Shown here: positions 18,081-26,142 of the stretch, in pieces
How the letters are laid out: each line of letters starts with the position of its first letter
How positions within the stretch are numbered: position 1 is the stretch's first letter
From: Granulicella sp. L46
Lineage (GTDB): Bacteria > Acidobacteriota > Terriglobia > Terriglobales > Acidobacteriaceae
Assembly (NCBI RefSeq): GCF_009765785.1
Contig: NZ_LMUT01000018.1
Coordinates: 194,066-245,073 of the forward strand
DNA length: 51,008 nt
Direction of reading: 5' to 3'
Position numbers and translations under genes: made by a program
Notes under the pieces: generated by a model
What the model was told of the DNA's origin: nothing
Seen by the model: only the letters and a program-made list of their open reading frames with translations
The model's database searches: none

Positions 18081-19382
18081 TTAGCCTAGTTTCGGGACAC
18101 GCGGCGCCAAGCTCAGCATGGTTTTGAGCGCGAGGCGGGCAGGGACGGCGATGGGCTCGGGGACGGTGATCCGGTTGAGGACTTCTCCGCGCTCGAGCGC
18201 TTCAAGAACCCACGCAAGGTAGCCGGGGTGGATGCGGTACATCGTGGAGCAGGGGCAGACGATGGAGTCGAGGCAGAAGATGGTGTGTTCGGGGTGCTGA
18301 GAGGCGAGGCGCTGGACGAGGTTGATCTCGGTGCCGATGGCGAAGGTGCTGCCGGCGGGTGCGGCAGCGATGGCCTTGACGATGAAGTCGGTGGAGCCGG
18401 AAGAGTCGGCTGCGTCGACTACCTCCATGGGGCACTCGGGGTGGACGATGACGTGGACGCCAGGGTGGCGTTGGCGGGCCATGGCAATTTGGTCGACGGT
18501 GAAGCGTTTGTGGACCGAGCAGAAGCCGTGCCAGAGAAGGACGCGGGCGTCGCGGAGAGCTTCGGGGGTGTTGCCGCCGTTGGGGAGGTTTGGATCCCAG
18601 ACGGGCATTTGCGAGAGGGGGATGCCCATGGCCTTGGCAGTGTTGCGGCCGAGGTGCTGATCGGGGAAGAAGAGGACGCGCTGGCCGCGCTCGAAGGCCC
18701 ACTCGAGGACGCGGGCGGCGTTGGAGGAAGTGCAGACGACTCCGCCATGTTCGCCGCAGAAGCCTTTGAGGGCGGCCGAGGAGTTCATGTAGGTGACGGG
18801 GATGACTTGCTGGCGGCCGTCGGGGGTGAGGTTGTCGCCGAGGACTTCGGTTAGTTGCTCCCAGCAGTCGGTGACGGAGTCTAGGTCCGCCATGTCGGCC
18901 ATGGAGCAGCCGGCGGCGAGGTTGGGGAGGATGACGGCCTGGTCGGGACGGGAGAGCATGTCGGCGGTTTCGGCCATGAAGTGGACGCCGCAGAAGACGA
19001 TGGTTTCTGCGTTGGGCCGGGTGAGGGCGGCGTTGGCTAGCTGGAAGGAGTCGCCTACGAAGTCGGCGTACTGGACGATTTCGTCGCGCTGATAGAAGTG
19101 GCCGAGGATGACGAGCTTTTCGCCGAGAGAATGCTTGGCGGCGCGGATGCGGAGGTCGAGTTCGGCGGGGCTGGCGTTGCGGTACTCGGCGGGAAGGCCG
19201 GGTTGGCGCGGGGCCGTGGAGGGGAGGTGATCGGCCATGGAGGCGCCGGGGCCGTAGGTGGGCTCGGCGTCAAAGGTCCAGGGCGCATCGGCGAGGGCCG
19301 AGCTACAGGTGGAAGTCTGATTCTGAGTTCCTTGCTGTTCGTTGATCTGAATCAGCTGGATGGTGCTATCTACAGAAGGCAC
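18081..19382 (-). CDS. nadA: Quinolinate synthase A
   Basis: [4Fe-4S] enzyme that condenses iminoaspartate with dihydroxyacetone phosphate to quinolinate. The core begins around L-V-I-L-G-H-F-Y-Q-R-D-E. Expected cluster cysteines are seen in F-C-G-V-H-F-M-A-E, H-P-E-C-P-M-E-V and C-P-C-S-T-M-Y-R. The frame is open to 19586, but the GTG at 19382 is preceded by AAGGAG with 6 nt spacing, giving 433 residues, still longer at the N-terminus than most NadA proteins. The upstream part lies in a structured leader. First gene of the nadA-nadB-nadC operon. Confidence 0.95.
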   Translation of the reverse strand: MPSVDSTIQLIQINEQQGTQNQTSTCSSALADAPWTFDAEPTYGPGASMADHLPSTAPRQPGLPAEYRNASPAELDLRIRAAKHSLGEKLVILGHFYQRDEIVQYADFVGDSFQLANAALTRPNAETIVFCGVHFMAETADMLSRPDQAVILPNLAAGCSMADMADLDSVTDCWEQLTEVLGDNLTPDGRQQVIPVTYMNSSAALKGFCGEHGGVVCTSSNAARVLEWAFERGQRVLFFPDQHLGRNTAKAMGIPLSQMPVWDPNLPNGGNTPEALRDARVLLWHGFCSVHKRFTVDQIAMARQRHPGVHVIVHPECPMEVVDAADSSGSTDFIVKAIAAAPAGSTFAIGTEINLVQRLASQHPEHTIFCLDSIVCPCSTMYRIHPGYLAWVLEALERGEVLNRITVPEPIAVPARLALKTMLSLAPRVPKLG

Positions 19383-19697
19383 TGCGGACTCCTTGAGGCT
19401 GCGCTCCCTGGCCCCCGAAGGTGTGGTGGGCCGGGACGTATTGGATGCAGCCGTACCTTTATAGGGTACAAGAATCGCTGGGCGGCGAAGGTGGTTTGCG
19501 TCACCGAAGGTGGCCGAATTTACGGGTGGGTGGGAATTTGGTTGAGGGTTGCTTTGATTGGGCCATGCGCGTATCCGGGAACTCATGTAGCGCCTGGTCG
19601 AAGCTCAATGAGTGCTTTGGCCTGTTCTCAACAATTGAAACGAAGTTGCCGAAAACCCGACTTTAGAGGAAGCTCGTCACTTCACAGCAGCGAGAGC
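19383..19697. other. nadA upstream region
   Basis: Gene-free apart from the N-terminal extension frame of nadA. It holds the structured leader and -10-like box described separately, a GTACC/GGTAC mini-hairpin around the -10, and a dispersed-repeat copy at 19641-19674. Confidence 0.4.
19397..19452 (-). promoter_or_regulatory. Structured nadA leader (possible regulatory RNA)
   Basis: On the minus strand a -10-like TATAAA lies at 19463-19458. The RNA that would start just after it folds into an outer 6-bp stem GGCTGC (19452-19447) with GCAGCC (19402-19397). This encloses TCCC/GGGA and GGCCC/GGGCC inner stems. The AAGGAG ribosome site begins 2 nt after the outer stem. An NAD-sensing riboswitch class (the nadA motif) is known upstream of acidobacterial nadA genes. 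I could not match its conserved bases here, so identity is unproven. Confidence 0.3.
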
Positions 19698-20081
19698 CTA
19701 CTCTGCCTGCAGAAAATAGATCATCGTGTCCGCACCAAATGCGACGCCGATTGCAACGAGTGTCAACATCCTTCCTCTGCCTCTGCCAGCGATGGCTAAG
19801 CACACGTCGATCAGGAGTGCCGAGAGGAACAGTTTGTGCAAAGGAACCCATACACCCATGGGTGTCCCCATTCCGTGCGGGTCTCCGCCCGCTCGCAACC
19901 AAGCGACCTTCGCTGCATAGCCCAGTACGATCGCACACCACCCCACAACCACAGAGGCAAGCCCGACTTTGTTTCGCCAGTCATGCGTCCGCGCCGCATC
20001 CCAAGAACGCTTCATCCTCACGCTAGCGAAGGTGATGAGCGTAACGGGTACGAGGAAAAGGATAAATACGGCAACGCCCAC
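19698..20081 (-). CDS. Small integral membrane protein, function unknown
   Basis: About 127 residues from a GTG with GGAGGAG directly upstream; the frame stays open to 20312 but the extension crosses a dispersed repeat and looks non-coding. It has about four hydrophobic segments: V-F-I-L-F-L-V-P-V-T-L-I-T near the start, V-V-V-G-W-C-A-I-V-L-G-Y, L-F-L-S-A-L-L-I-D-V, and a last one near the C-terminus. Basic loops separate them. No family recognised. It lies upstream of nadA on the same strand but 315 nt away. Confidence 0.6.
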   Translation of the reverse strand: MGVAVFILFLVPVTLITFASVRMKRSWDAARTHDWRNKVGLASVVVGWCAIVLGYAAKVAWLRAGGDPHGMGTPMGVWVPLHKLFLSALLIDVCLAIAGRGRGRMLTLVAIGVAFGADTMIYFLQAE

Positions 20082-20310
20082 ATCTCCTCCAACCCAGCCA
20101 GTGTACAAGCTTGGGCTACTCGTTCTCTGAAAACGGGGTTTTGGGAAACTTCGGCGAACTTGCCGGAAACGCGACTTTGCGGGAAGCCTCGCTGAGCCGA
20201 CCTCAATGATCCGTAGCGTTACCTTCGCCGAGAGGTACGCACCTCTTCCCGCGACGGTATGTTCTTGCCGATTTCTGCATGTTTTGAGAACATCATGGCA
20301 GGAGTGGATC

Positions 20311-20751
20311 ATGTCGAGGTCTTTTTGGTTTGGGCAGGTTTTACTCTTAGCGGCGGCTGGCCCGTGCTTGGCCGCGATACCCTGTAGCGCCTCTTCCGAT
20401 CCTGCGGCAGTCGTACAGGCGCAGGTTGATGCCTATAACAGGCATGATGTCGAAGCATTTCTGAACTGCTACTCCGACAACGCCACCGTTTACTGGCTTG
20501 ATGGCCATAAGGAGCCCGCTAAGGGCGCGAAAGCGCTCCGCGACGAATTTGAGTTCCTGGCGAAGATTCCTCCTGCGGGATCTGGATTTGGGGTCGATGT
20601 TGTCACGAAGACGATCACCGGACCGACCGTCGCTAATGTTGAACACATGCGCGGTCTGCCTCCTGGAGCGCCACCCGTGCCCGACACCCTGGTCATATAT
20701 GAAGTCAGAGATGGCAAGATCTTGAATTGCTGGTTTGCGCCCGCCAAATGA
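20311..20751 (+). CDS. Secreted SnoaL/NTF2-like protein
   Basis: 146 residues. The ATG at 20311 follows AGGAG and begins a clear signal peptide (F-W-F-G-Q-V-L-L-L-A-A-A-G-P-C-L-A-A). The mature part has the NTF2-like pattern V-Q-A-Q-V-D-A-Y-N-R-H-D-V-E-A-F-L then C-Y-S-D-N-A-T-V-Y and F-E-F-L-A-K, as in SnoaL-like polyketide-cyclase-fold proteins. It ends with a beta strand (V-I-Y-E-V-R-D-G-K-I). Such proteins bind small hydrophobic ligands or act as isomerases; the specific role is unknown. Converges with another NTF2-type gene across a dispersed repeat. Confidence 0.75.
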   Translation: MSRSFWFGQVLLLAAAGPCLAAIPCSASSDPAAVVQAQVDAYNRHDVEAFLNCYSDNATVYWLDGHKEPAKGAKALRDEFEFLAKIPPAGSGFGVDVVTKTITGPTVANVEHMRGLPPGAPPVPDTLVIYEVRDGKILNCWFAPAK

Positions 20752-20807
20752 GCGTTGGAAGTGGGGCTCGAAGTTGCCGAAAATGCGACTTTGCGGGAAC
20801 TAGCTGG

Positions 20808-21131
20808 CTACTTGCCGTGCATGAGATAGACAATCTTTCCGGACACTCTGTCGATCTCGACGAGCACTGTCCCTCCCTCCAACCCTTTCGCGAGTGTCCC
20901 TTCAACCCTCCACGTTTGCCCTTTCAGGGTGGCGTGCAGAGGAAGTTCCGAGTCAATTTGCTTCTTTCCGTAGATCGGTATAGCGACCGCATACGCTATG
21001 GACATAGCTGTGGCAGCATCCGGAACCATTCCGGACGGGGGTCGGTACGACTTCGCGCCAATCTCCTGCGCGGGCGAAAAGGACGCGAGGAGAAACAGAA
21101 GCCCTCGAAGCACACTTGCCCTACGAGTCAT
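20808..21131 (-). CDS. NTF2-fold immunity-like protein (YbbC/YhhH type), exported
   Basis: 107 residues from the ATG at 21131, with a signal peptide ending around F-S-P-A-Q-E. The mature region has G-M-V-P-D-A-A-T-A-M-S-I-A-Y-A-V, then I-Y-G-K-K-Q-I-D-S-E, W-R-V-E-G-T-L and the closing G-G-T-V-L-V-E-I-D-R-V-S-G-K-I motif. This matches the NTF2-fold immunity family named after Rhs-linked YbbC/YhhH. No toxin gene is nearby, so an immunity role here is doubtful. It may be an orphan domesticated protein. Confidence 0.72.
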   Translation of the reverse strand: MTRRASVLRGLLFLLASFSPAQEIGAKSYRPPSGMVPDAATAMSIAYAVAIPIYGKKQIDSELPLHATLKGQTWRVEGTLAKGLEGGTVLVEIDRVSGKIVYLMHGK

Positions 21132-21426
21132 GCTATCGCAGCGACTCCGCATACAGACTATTTCCCGCAAAACGGGGTTTTCGGCAACTACGATTTGTTG
21201 TGCGCCATCTCCGCCTCTTTTCAATTGGTGCTAAATCGCCAGGTCACTCATCAGGAAAAACTCGTACCCATGAGCCGGCTTTGCGGGAGGTGTGGCGGGA
21301 CTGGCGGCTGGGCGGTAAGATGGGACCGCAGCCGCTAGATCATCCCAAACCGTATGCCTGATGTGTACGGCATCAGCGGACGTCACGCCCTATGGAGGGT
21401 GGAGCGTTCCGCGCAATAGGGGCATT

Positions 21427-22194
21427 ATGCTTAGCCTTTCTCAGACCGTTGCTTTGCTGGTTGTCACTTGTCTGCTGTCGTTGGGTTTCACGTTGTGGCT
21501 CAATCGCATATGGCCTTGCGAAAAGCGCCCTGTCCAGAATGACTTGGTTGGTTGGCAACTAAGCATTCTTGGGACGACGTACGCGGTCATTTTGGGATTC
21601 ATGTTGTATGCCGTGTGGAGCGAGTTTGGTGCGGCAACTCTGAATGCGGATCTGGAGGCGAGCTCGCTTCGCAATGTTTATCGGTTGGCCGTCGGTCTGC
21701 CGGAACAGCAAAGGAACGAACTGCAAGCAGAGTCTAGGGCATATGCTGCTGCCGTCGTTAACGATGATTGGCCGGCTATGGCGCAGGGCCAACTACCGGA
21801 CGCGAGTCACACAATCAACGAGAAGATGTGGGGCACTCTTATGTCGGTAAAAGGAAGCTCGACGTCGGAAAATACGGCGGAGGACCACGCAATCTCCGAG
21901 CTCAGCGCGATGACTACCTACAGACGAACTCGGTTGGTGCAAAGTACGCATCGGCTTCCCGCGATCCTGTGGTGTGTGTTGATGGTGGGAGGCTTGCTCA
22001 CGTTGTTGTCGGTTAACATATTCAACTCCGTAAGCTTGAAGCTTCATGTGTTCCAGGTCTTCTCCTTCACCTTGCTGATTACCCTGGTGTTGCTTGCAAT
22101 CGCGGACGTGAACAGGCCATTTAAAGGTTGGGTCCACGTGAGTAGCTATCCGTTTGTGCGGGCGCAGGAAACTATGAGTGGCGCGGAAGACTGA
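21427..22194 (+). CDS. DUF4239 (bestrophin-like) membrane protein
   Basis: 256 residues from the ATG at 21427 (AGGGG upstream); the longer frame to 21361 has no ribosome site. Two N-terminal transmembrane helices, one after the Met and one in G-T-T-Y-A-V-I-L-G-F-M-L-Y-A-V-W, frame a cytoplasmic or periplasmic helical region. Two C-terminal helices follow (L-W-C-V-L-M-V-G-G-L-L-T-L-L, L-L-I-T-L-V-L-L-A-I). The G-F-x-x-Y-x-x-W and D-V-N-R-P-F-x-G motifs are those of the DUF4239 family, whose members look like bestrophin channels. Substrate unknown. Converges with mtgA with 13 nt between stops. Confidence 0.78.
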   Translation: MLSLSQTVALLVVTCLLSLGFTLWLNRIWPCEKRPVQNDLVGWQLSILGTTYAVILGFMLYAVWSEFGAATLNADLEASSLRNVYRLAVGLPEQQRNELQAESRAYAAAVVNDDWPAMAQGQLPDASHTINEKMWGTLMSVKGSSTSENTAEDHAISELSAMTTYRRTRLVQSTHRLPAILWCVLMVGGLLTLLSVNIFNSVSLKLHVFQVFSFTLLITLVLLAIADVNRPFKGWVHVSSYPFVRAQETMSGAED

Positions 22195-22207
22195 TGCGGG
22201 CCGCGGG

Positions 22208-22963
22208 CTACCAGTTCATCTGGCTCATGCGTTCCTGGATGAGGGTGCTGTAGCGGGTCATGTGGTCGGGGCGGCGCTTGAGCGGGGCGGGGAGGATGGC
22301 GGCTAGCTCGGCGGCCTGGCGGCGGTTGAGGTTGCGGGCGGAGGTGTGGAAGTAGTAGCGGCTGGCGGCTTCGGCGCCGTAGATGCCTGGGCCCCACTCG
22401 ACGACGTTGAGGTAGAGCTCGAGGATGCGCTGCTTGCCGAGGACGAGTTCGGCGATGGGGACGAGGGTGGTTTCGGCGCCTTTGCGGAGGAGGGTGCGGC
22501 CGGTGCCGAAGAAGAGGTTCTTGACTAGCTGCTGGTCGATGGTGGAGCCGCCGCGGAGACGGTGGTTGGGCTTGTGGTCGTCGAGGTCGCCTTCGGCGGC
22601 GATCTCCATTGCTTGCCAGTCGAAGCCGTGGTGCTGGTAGAAGCGGGCGTCTTCGGCGGCGATGACGGCGTGCTGGAAGTCGGGCGAGATGCGGTTGAGG
22701 GGGACGAAGTCGTAGGAGGCGGTGTAGGGCTTGCTGGAGAACCAGGACTGGATGCGGCGCTCGGCATGGACGGCGGTGGTGGGCGGGTCGAGGAAGCGGA
22801 GCGCGACGAGGGTGAGGGCGGCTAGCAGCCAGAGAGACGCGAGAGTGATGAGGAGCCAGCGAGCGAAGGAGCGGAGGGTGAGCTTTCGGCGCGGCGGGTC
22901 TAAGTGCGGCGGGTCTAAGTGCGGCGACTCTAAGTGCGGCGACTCTAAGGGCGTGCTGGGCAT
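22208..22963 (-). CDS. mtgA: Monofunctional biosynthetic peptidoglycan transglycosylase
   Basis: Polymerises lipid II into glycan strands at the inner membrane. One N-terminal transmembrane helix (about 34-56) is followed by a GT51 domain with the catalytic Glu104 in A-A-E-D-A-R-F-Y. The R-G-G-S-T-I-D-Q-Q-L-V-K-N-L-F motif, K-x-x-E-x-x-L-V and I-L-E-L-Y-L-N-V-V-E-W-G are present. No transpeptidase domain is fused. 251 residues, typical of MtgA. The N-terminal cytoplasmic tail is odd: it contains four copies of a five-residue unit (E-S-P-H-L twice, D-P-P-H-L twice) encoded by a 15-bp tandem repeat. Confidence 0.93.
   Translation of the reverse strand: MPSTPLESPHLESPHLDPPHLDPPRRKLTLRSFARWLLITLASLWLLAALTLVALRFLDPPTTAVHAERRIQSWFSSKPYTASYDFVPLNRISPDFQHAVIAAEDARFYQHHGFDWQAMEIAAEGDLDDHKPNHRLRGGSTIDQQLVKNLFFGTGRTLLRKGAETTLVPIAELVLGKQRILELYLNVVEWGPGIYGAEAASRYYFHTSARNLNRRQAAELAAILPAPLKRRPDHMTRYSTLIQERMSQMNW
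22893..22950. repeat. 15-bp tandem repeat in the mtgA 5' end
   Basis: About four copies of a 15-bp unit (GTCTAAGTGCGGCGG and GACTCTAAGTGCGGC variants) encode E-S-P-H-L/D-P-P-H-L in the cytoplasmic tail of MtgA. Being a multiple of three, copy-number change would keep the frame. Confidence 0.75.
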
Positions 22964-23194
22964 GGTGGCGATGCTTCAGCATATCGCGGGGTACTGGGAC
23001 GCAAGACTTTAGTTTCGGCGAGGGCTTGTAGGCGCGTCGTATGATGGGCGGGTAAAGCTGCCTTGGTTTCACTTGTGGTGCTGCTGACTGTCTGCCGGGG
23101 GAAGTATGGATTGCGGGATGGGCGAATTGATTTCGCTGCATTCCACGTCTATGGCTGATGAATGGAACTTCACTTCAGAACGGGCAGGAGTCTC

Positions 23195-26104
23195 ATGATT
23201 TTTTCCGCGCGAATTTTTGAGAAGAGATGTAACTCCCGTGGGGCTGGAGTGGGGCGCTGGTTGTTGACGCTTGGCTGCCTGATGTTGGGCTGCGTGGCGT
23301 TGACGGCGGGTGGGTGTGGTTCGACTGCGAGTGTGGTGCAGGACTTTACGCTTGCGGTGACGCCGGCGAGTGTGGCGCTGACGGCGGGCGGGGCGACGCA
23401 GCAGATCACGGTGACGTCGACTGCGGTGAATGGGTATAGTGCGCAGATTTCGATTGCGATTTCGGGATTGCCGGCGGGGGTTACGGCGAATCCGGCGTCG
23501 GCGATGATTGCGCCGGGGGCGACGGAGACGATTACGCTGACGGCGGCGGCTACGGCGGCGACTAGTTCGGGGACGGTGACGATCACGGGGACTTCGGGAA
23601 CGCACGTGCATAGCGGAGCGGTGGCGCTGAGCGTGACGGCTGTGCCTCCGGCGGACTTTACGCTGGCGGTGAATCCGACGACGGTGAATGTGACGGCGGG
23701 CGGTGCGAGCGGGTCGACGGCGGTTTCGGTGAGTGGGATTAATGGGTTCAACTCGGGGGTGGGGATTACGGTGGGTGGGCTGCCGGCTGGGGTGACTGTG
23801 AATCCGGCTACGCCGACGGTGACGCCGGGAACGTCGCAGACGCTTACGCTGACTGCTGCTGCGAGTGCGGTTGCGGGTTCGAGCACGATTACGGTGACAG
23901 GGACTTCGGGTGCGCTGGCGCACACGACAACGTTCACGCTGAAGGTGGCGGCGGCGCCGGCGGACTTTACGCTGGCGTTGAATCCGACGACGGTGAGTGT
24001 GACGGCGGGTGGTGCGAGCGGGTCGACGGTGTTGTCGGTTAGCGGGATTAATGGGTTCAATTCGGGGGTGGGGATTGTGGTGAGTGGGCTGCCGGCTGGG
24101 GTGACGGTGAGTCCGGCTACGCCGACGGTTACGCCGGGAACGCCGCAGACGCTTACGCTGACTGCCGCTGCGAGTGCGGCTGCGAGTACGAGCACAATTA
24201 CGGTGACGGGGACTTCGGGTGCGCTGGTGCACACGATAACGTTCACGCTGAAGGTGGCAGCTGCGGCGGTGGCGGACTTCACGCTGGCGATTAATCCGAC
24301 GAGTTTGACGCTGACGTCGGGTGCGCTGGGGCAGGGTACTGCTGTGACGGCTACCGCGGTTAATGGGTTCAGTGGGACGGTAAGTGTTACGGTGTCGGGA
24401 CTGCCTGCGGGGGTGACGGTTGCGCCTACGAAGCTGACGCTTGCGACGGGGACGCCGCAGACGCTGACGTTCACTGCGGCGGCGAATGCTGCGGCGGGGA
24501 CGTCGAGCGTGAGCATTACCGGGATGTCGGGGGCGCTGACGCATTCGGCGACGCTAACGCTTACCGTGGCGGCGCCGGTGGGCGTGAATGTGACGACGTA
24601 TCACAACGACAACTCGCGGGATGGGTTGAATGCGAGTGAGAAGATTCTGACGCCGACGAATGTGAGCTCGGCTACGTTTGGGAAGCTGAACCTGCTGGGC
24701 GTGGATGGGGTGGTGGATGCGGAGCCGCTGTACCTGTCGGCGGTGACGATCAGCGGGCAGACGCACAACGTGCTGTACGTGGTGACCGAGCACGGCAGCG
24801 TGTATGTGTTCGATGCGGATAGCGGGACGCAGTTGTGGAAGGTGTCGGCGCTGGGGAGTGGGGAGACGACGAGCGACAATCATGGGTGCTCGCAAATCAC
24901 GCCGGAGATTGGGATTACGTCGACGCCGGTGATTGATCGGGCGAAGGGTGTGAATGGGACGATATTCGTGGTGGCGATGTCGAAGGACAGTAAGGGCGCG
25001 TATCACCAGCGGCTGCATGCGCTGGATTTGACTACCGGCGCGGAGACGACGGGAAGCCCGACGGAGATTGCGGGAACGTATCCGGGAACGGGAGATAACA
25101 GCAGCGGCGGGAACGTGGTGTTTGCGCCGGGACAATATGCGGAGCGGGCTGGGCTGTTGCTGATGAACTCGACGATTTATCTTGCGTGGACCTCACACTG
25201 CGATGCGCGACCGTATACGGGATGGGTGATGGCGTATAGCGAGAGCACGCTGCAGCAGACGGCGATTCTGAACCTGACACCAAATGGGAACGAGGGATCG
25301 ATCTGGATGGCGGGCGATGGGCTGGCGGCGGACAGCTCCGGGAATATTTATTTCCTGGACGCGAATGGAACCCTGGATGCGAAGGATACGGTGACGGGAT
25401 TCCCCGTCAATGGCGATTACGGGAACGCGATGATGAAGTTGTCGACGGCGGGGAACTCGCTGGCGGTGGATGATTTCTTCGAGACGTATAACTCGATTAA
25501 TGAGTCGAACGGCGACGTCGATCTGGGGTCGGGGGGAAGCTTACTGTTGCCGGATATGGTGGATGCCAAGGGCGTGGTCCGGCATTTGATGGTGGGCGCG
25601 GGCAAGGATACGAATATCTATGTGGGTGATCGCGACAATCTTGGGAAGTACAACGCGGCGAACAATGACGCGCTGTACCAGGAGATTACGGATGCGCTGC
25701 CGGGTGGGGCCTGGTCGATGCCGGCGTATTTCAACTACGCGGTGTATTACGGCGGGGTTGGGGATTACTTGAAGGCGTTCACGATTACGAATGCGCTGCT
25801 GGGGGCGACGCCGTCGAGCAAGTCGGCGACGACATTTGGATATCCGGGAGCGACGCCGAGCGTGAGCGCGAATGGGACGTCGAATGGAATTGTGTGGGCG
25901 CTGGAGAGCAGCACGGGATCGACTGCGGTGTTGCATGCGTACGACGCGACGAATCTGGGCAAGGAACTTTACAACAGCACGCAGGCGGCTGGGGGGAGGG
26001 ATAGTTTTGGGACGGGCAACAAGTTCATTACGCCGATGATTGTGAATGGGAAGGTGTATGTGGGAACGCCGAATGGGGTGGCGGTGTTTGGATTGCTGCC
26101 GTGA
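23195..26104 (+). CDS. Large lipoprotein with four Ig-like repeats and a PQQ-type propeller
   Basis: 969 residues from the ATG at 23195 (AGGAG 4 nt upstream; the frame opens at 23162). A signal peptide with a lipobox-like A-G-G-C is followed by four ~100-residue Ig-like repeats. Each has the pattern D-F-T-L-A-(V/L/I)-N-P and G-L-P-A-G-V-T-V near its middle. The second and third repeats are nearly identical at DNA level. From about residue 480 comes a propeller of the quinoprotein type: Y-H-N-D-N-S-R-D-G then L-Y-V-V-T-E-H-G-S-V-Y-V-F-D-A-D-S-G-T-Q-L-W. Likely a cell-surface protein with a carbohydrate- or protein-binding stalk. Enzymatic activity is not evident. Confidence 0.87.
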   Translation: MIFSARIFEKRCNSRGAGVGRWLLTLGCLMLGCVALTAGGCGSTASVVQDFTLAVTPASVALTAGGATQQITVTSTAVNGYSAQISIAISGLPAGVTANPASAMIAPGATETITLTAAATAATSSGTVTITGTSGTHVHSGAVALSVTAVPPADFTLAVNPTTVNVTAGGASGSTAVSVSGINGFNSGVGITVGGLPAGVTVNPATPTVTPGTSQTLTLTAAASAVAGSSTITVTGTSGALAHTTTFTLKVAAAPADFTLALNPTTVSVTAGGASGSTVLSVSGINGFNSGVGIVVSGLPAGVTVSPATPTVTPGTPQTLTLTAAASAAASTSTITVTGTSGALVHTITFTLKVAAAAVADFTLAINPTSLTLTSGALGQGTAVTATAVNGFSGTVSVTVSGLPAGVTVAPTKLTLATGTPQTLTFTAAANAAAGTSSVSITGMSGALTHSATLTLTVAAPVGVNVTTYHNDNSRDGLNASEKILTPTNVSSATFGKLNLLGVDGVVDAEPLYLSAVTISGQTHNVLYVVTEHGSVYVFDADSGTQLWKVSALGSGETTSDNHGCSQITPEIGITSTPVIDRAKGVNGTIFVVAMSKDSKGAYHQRLHALDLTTGAETTGSPTEIAGTYPGTGDNSSGGNVVFAPGQYAERAGLLLMNSTIYLAWTSHCDARPYTGWVMAYSESTLQQTAILNLTPNGNEGSIWMAGDGLAADSSGNIYFLDANGTLDAKDTVTGFPVNGDYGNAMMKLSTAGNSLAVDDFFETYNSINESNGDVDLGSGGSLLLPDMVDAKGVVRHLMVGAGKDTNIYVGDRDNLGKYNAANNDALYQEITDALPGGAWSMPAYFNYAVYYGGVGDYLKAFTITNALLGATPSSKSATTFGYPGATPSVSANGTSNGIVWALESSTGSTAVLHAYDATNLGKELYNSTQAAGGRDSFGTGNKFITPMIVNGKVYVGTPNGVAVFGLLP
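23653..24258 (+). repeat. Two near-identical ~300-bp Ig-repeat units
   Basis: Within the large lipoprotein gene, units 23653-23948 and 23956-24258 share long stretches such as those encoding N-G-F-N-S-G-V-G-I and T-V-T-P-G-T. The flanking first and fourth units are more diverged. This suggests a recent internal duplication or gene conversion. Confidence 0.75.
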
Positions 26105-26142
26105 GGGGTGGTCGGGGTGCTGGATGGTTTCGATTGCTGTTC

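Larger units (their letters stand above)
19641..21191. repeat. Family of ~30-bp dispersed repeats between small genes
   Basis: Related elements with consensus AGTTGCCGAAAA-N2-CG-N3-TTGCGGGAA occur at 19641-19674, 20125-20187 (an inverted plus a direct copy back to back), 20769-20801 and 21161-21191 (opposite orientation). All lie between genes. They contain an imperfect inverted core (AAAAC/GTTTT in the 21161 copy). A weaker relative may lie at 12158-12183. REP-like or MITE-like elements fit; the mobilising enzyme is not in the window. Confidence 0.7.

Noticed and set aside
19641-21191. Integron cassette array with attC sites
   Set aside because: Neighbouring genes alternate in strand, the repeats lack the GTTRRRY/RYYYAAC core pair, and no integron integrase is present.
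23069-24544. 491-residue minus-strand ORF opposite the Ig-repeat lipoprotein
   Set aside because: Arg/His-rich antisense shadow of the repeats; no recognisable domain.
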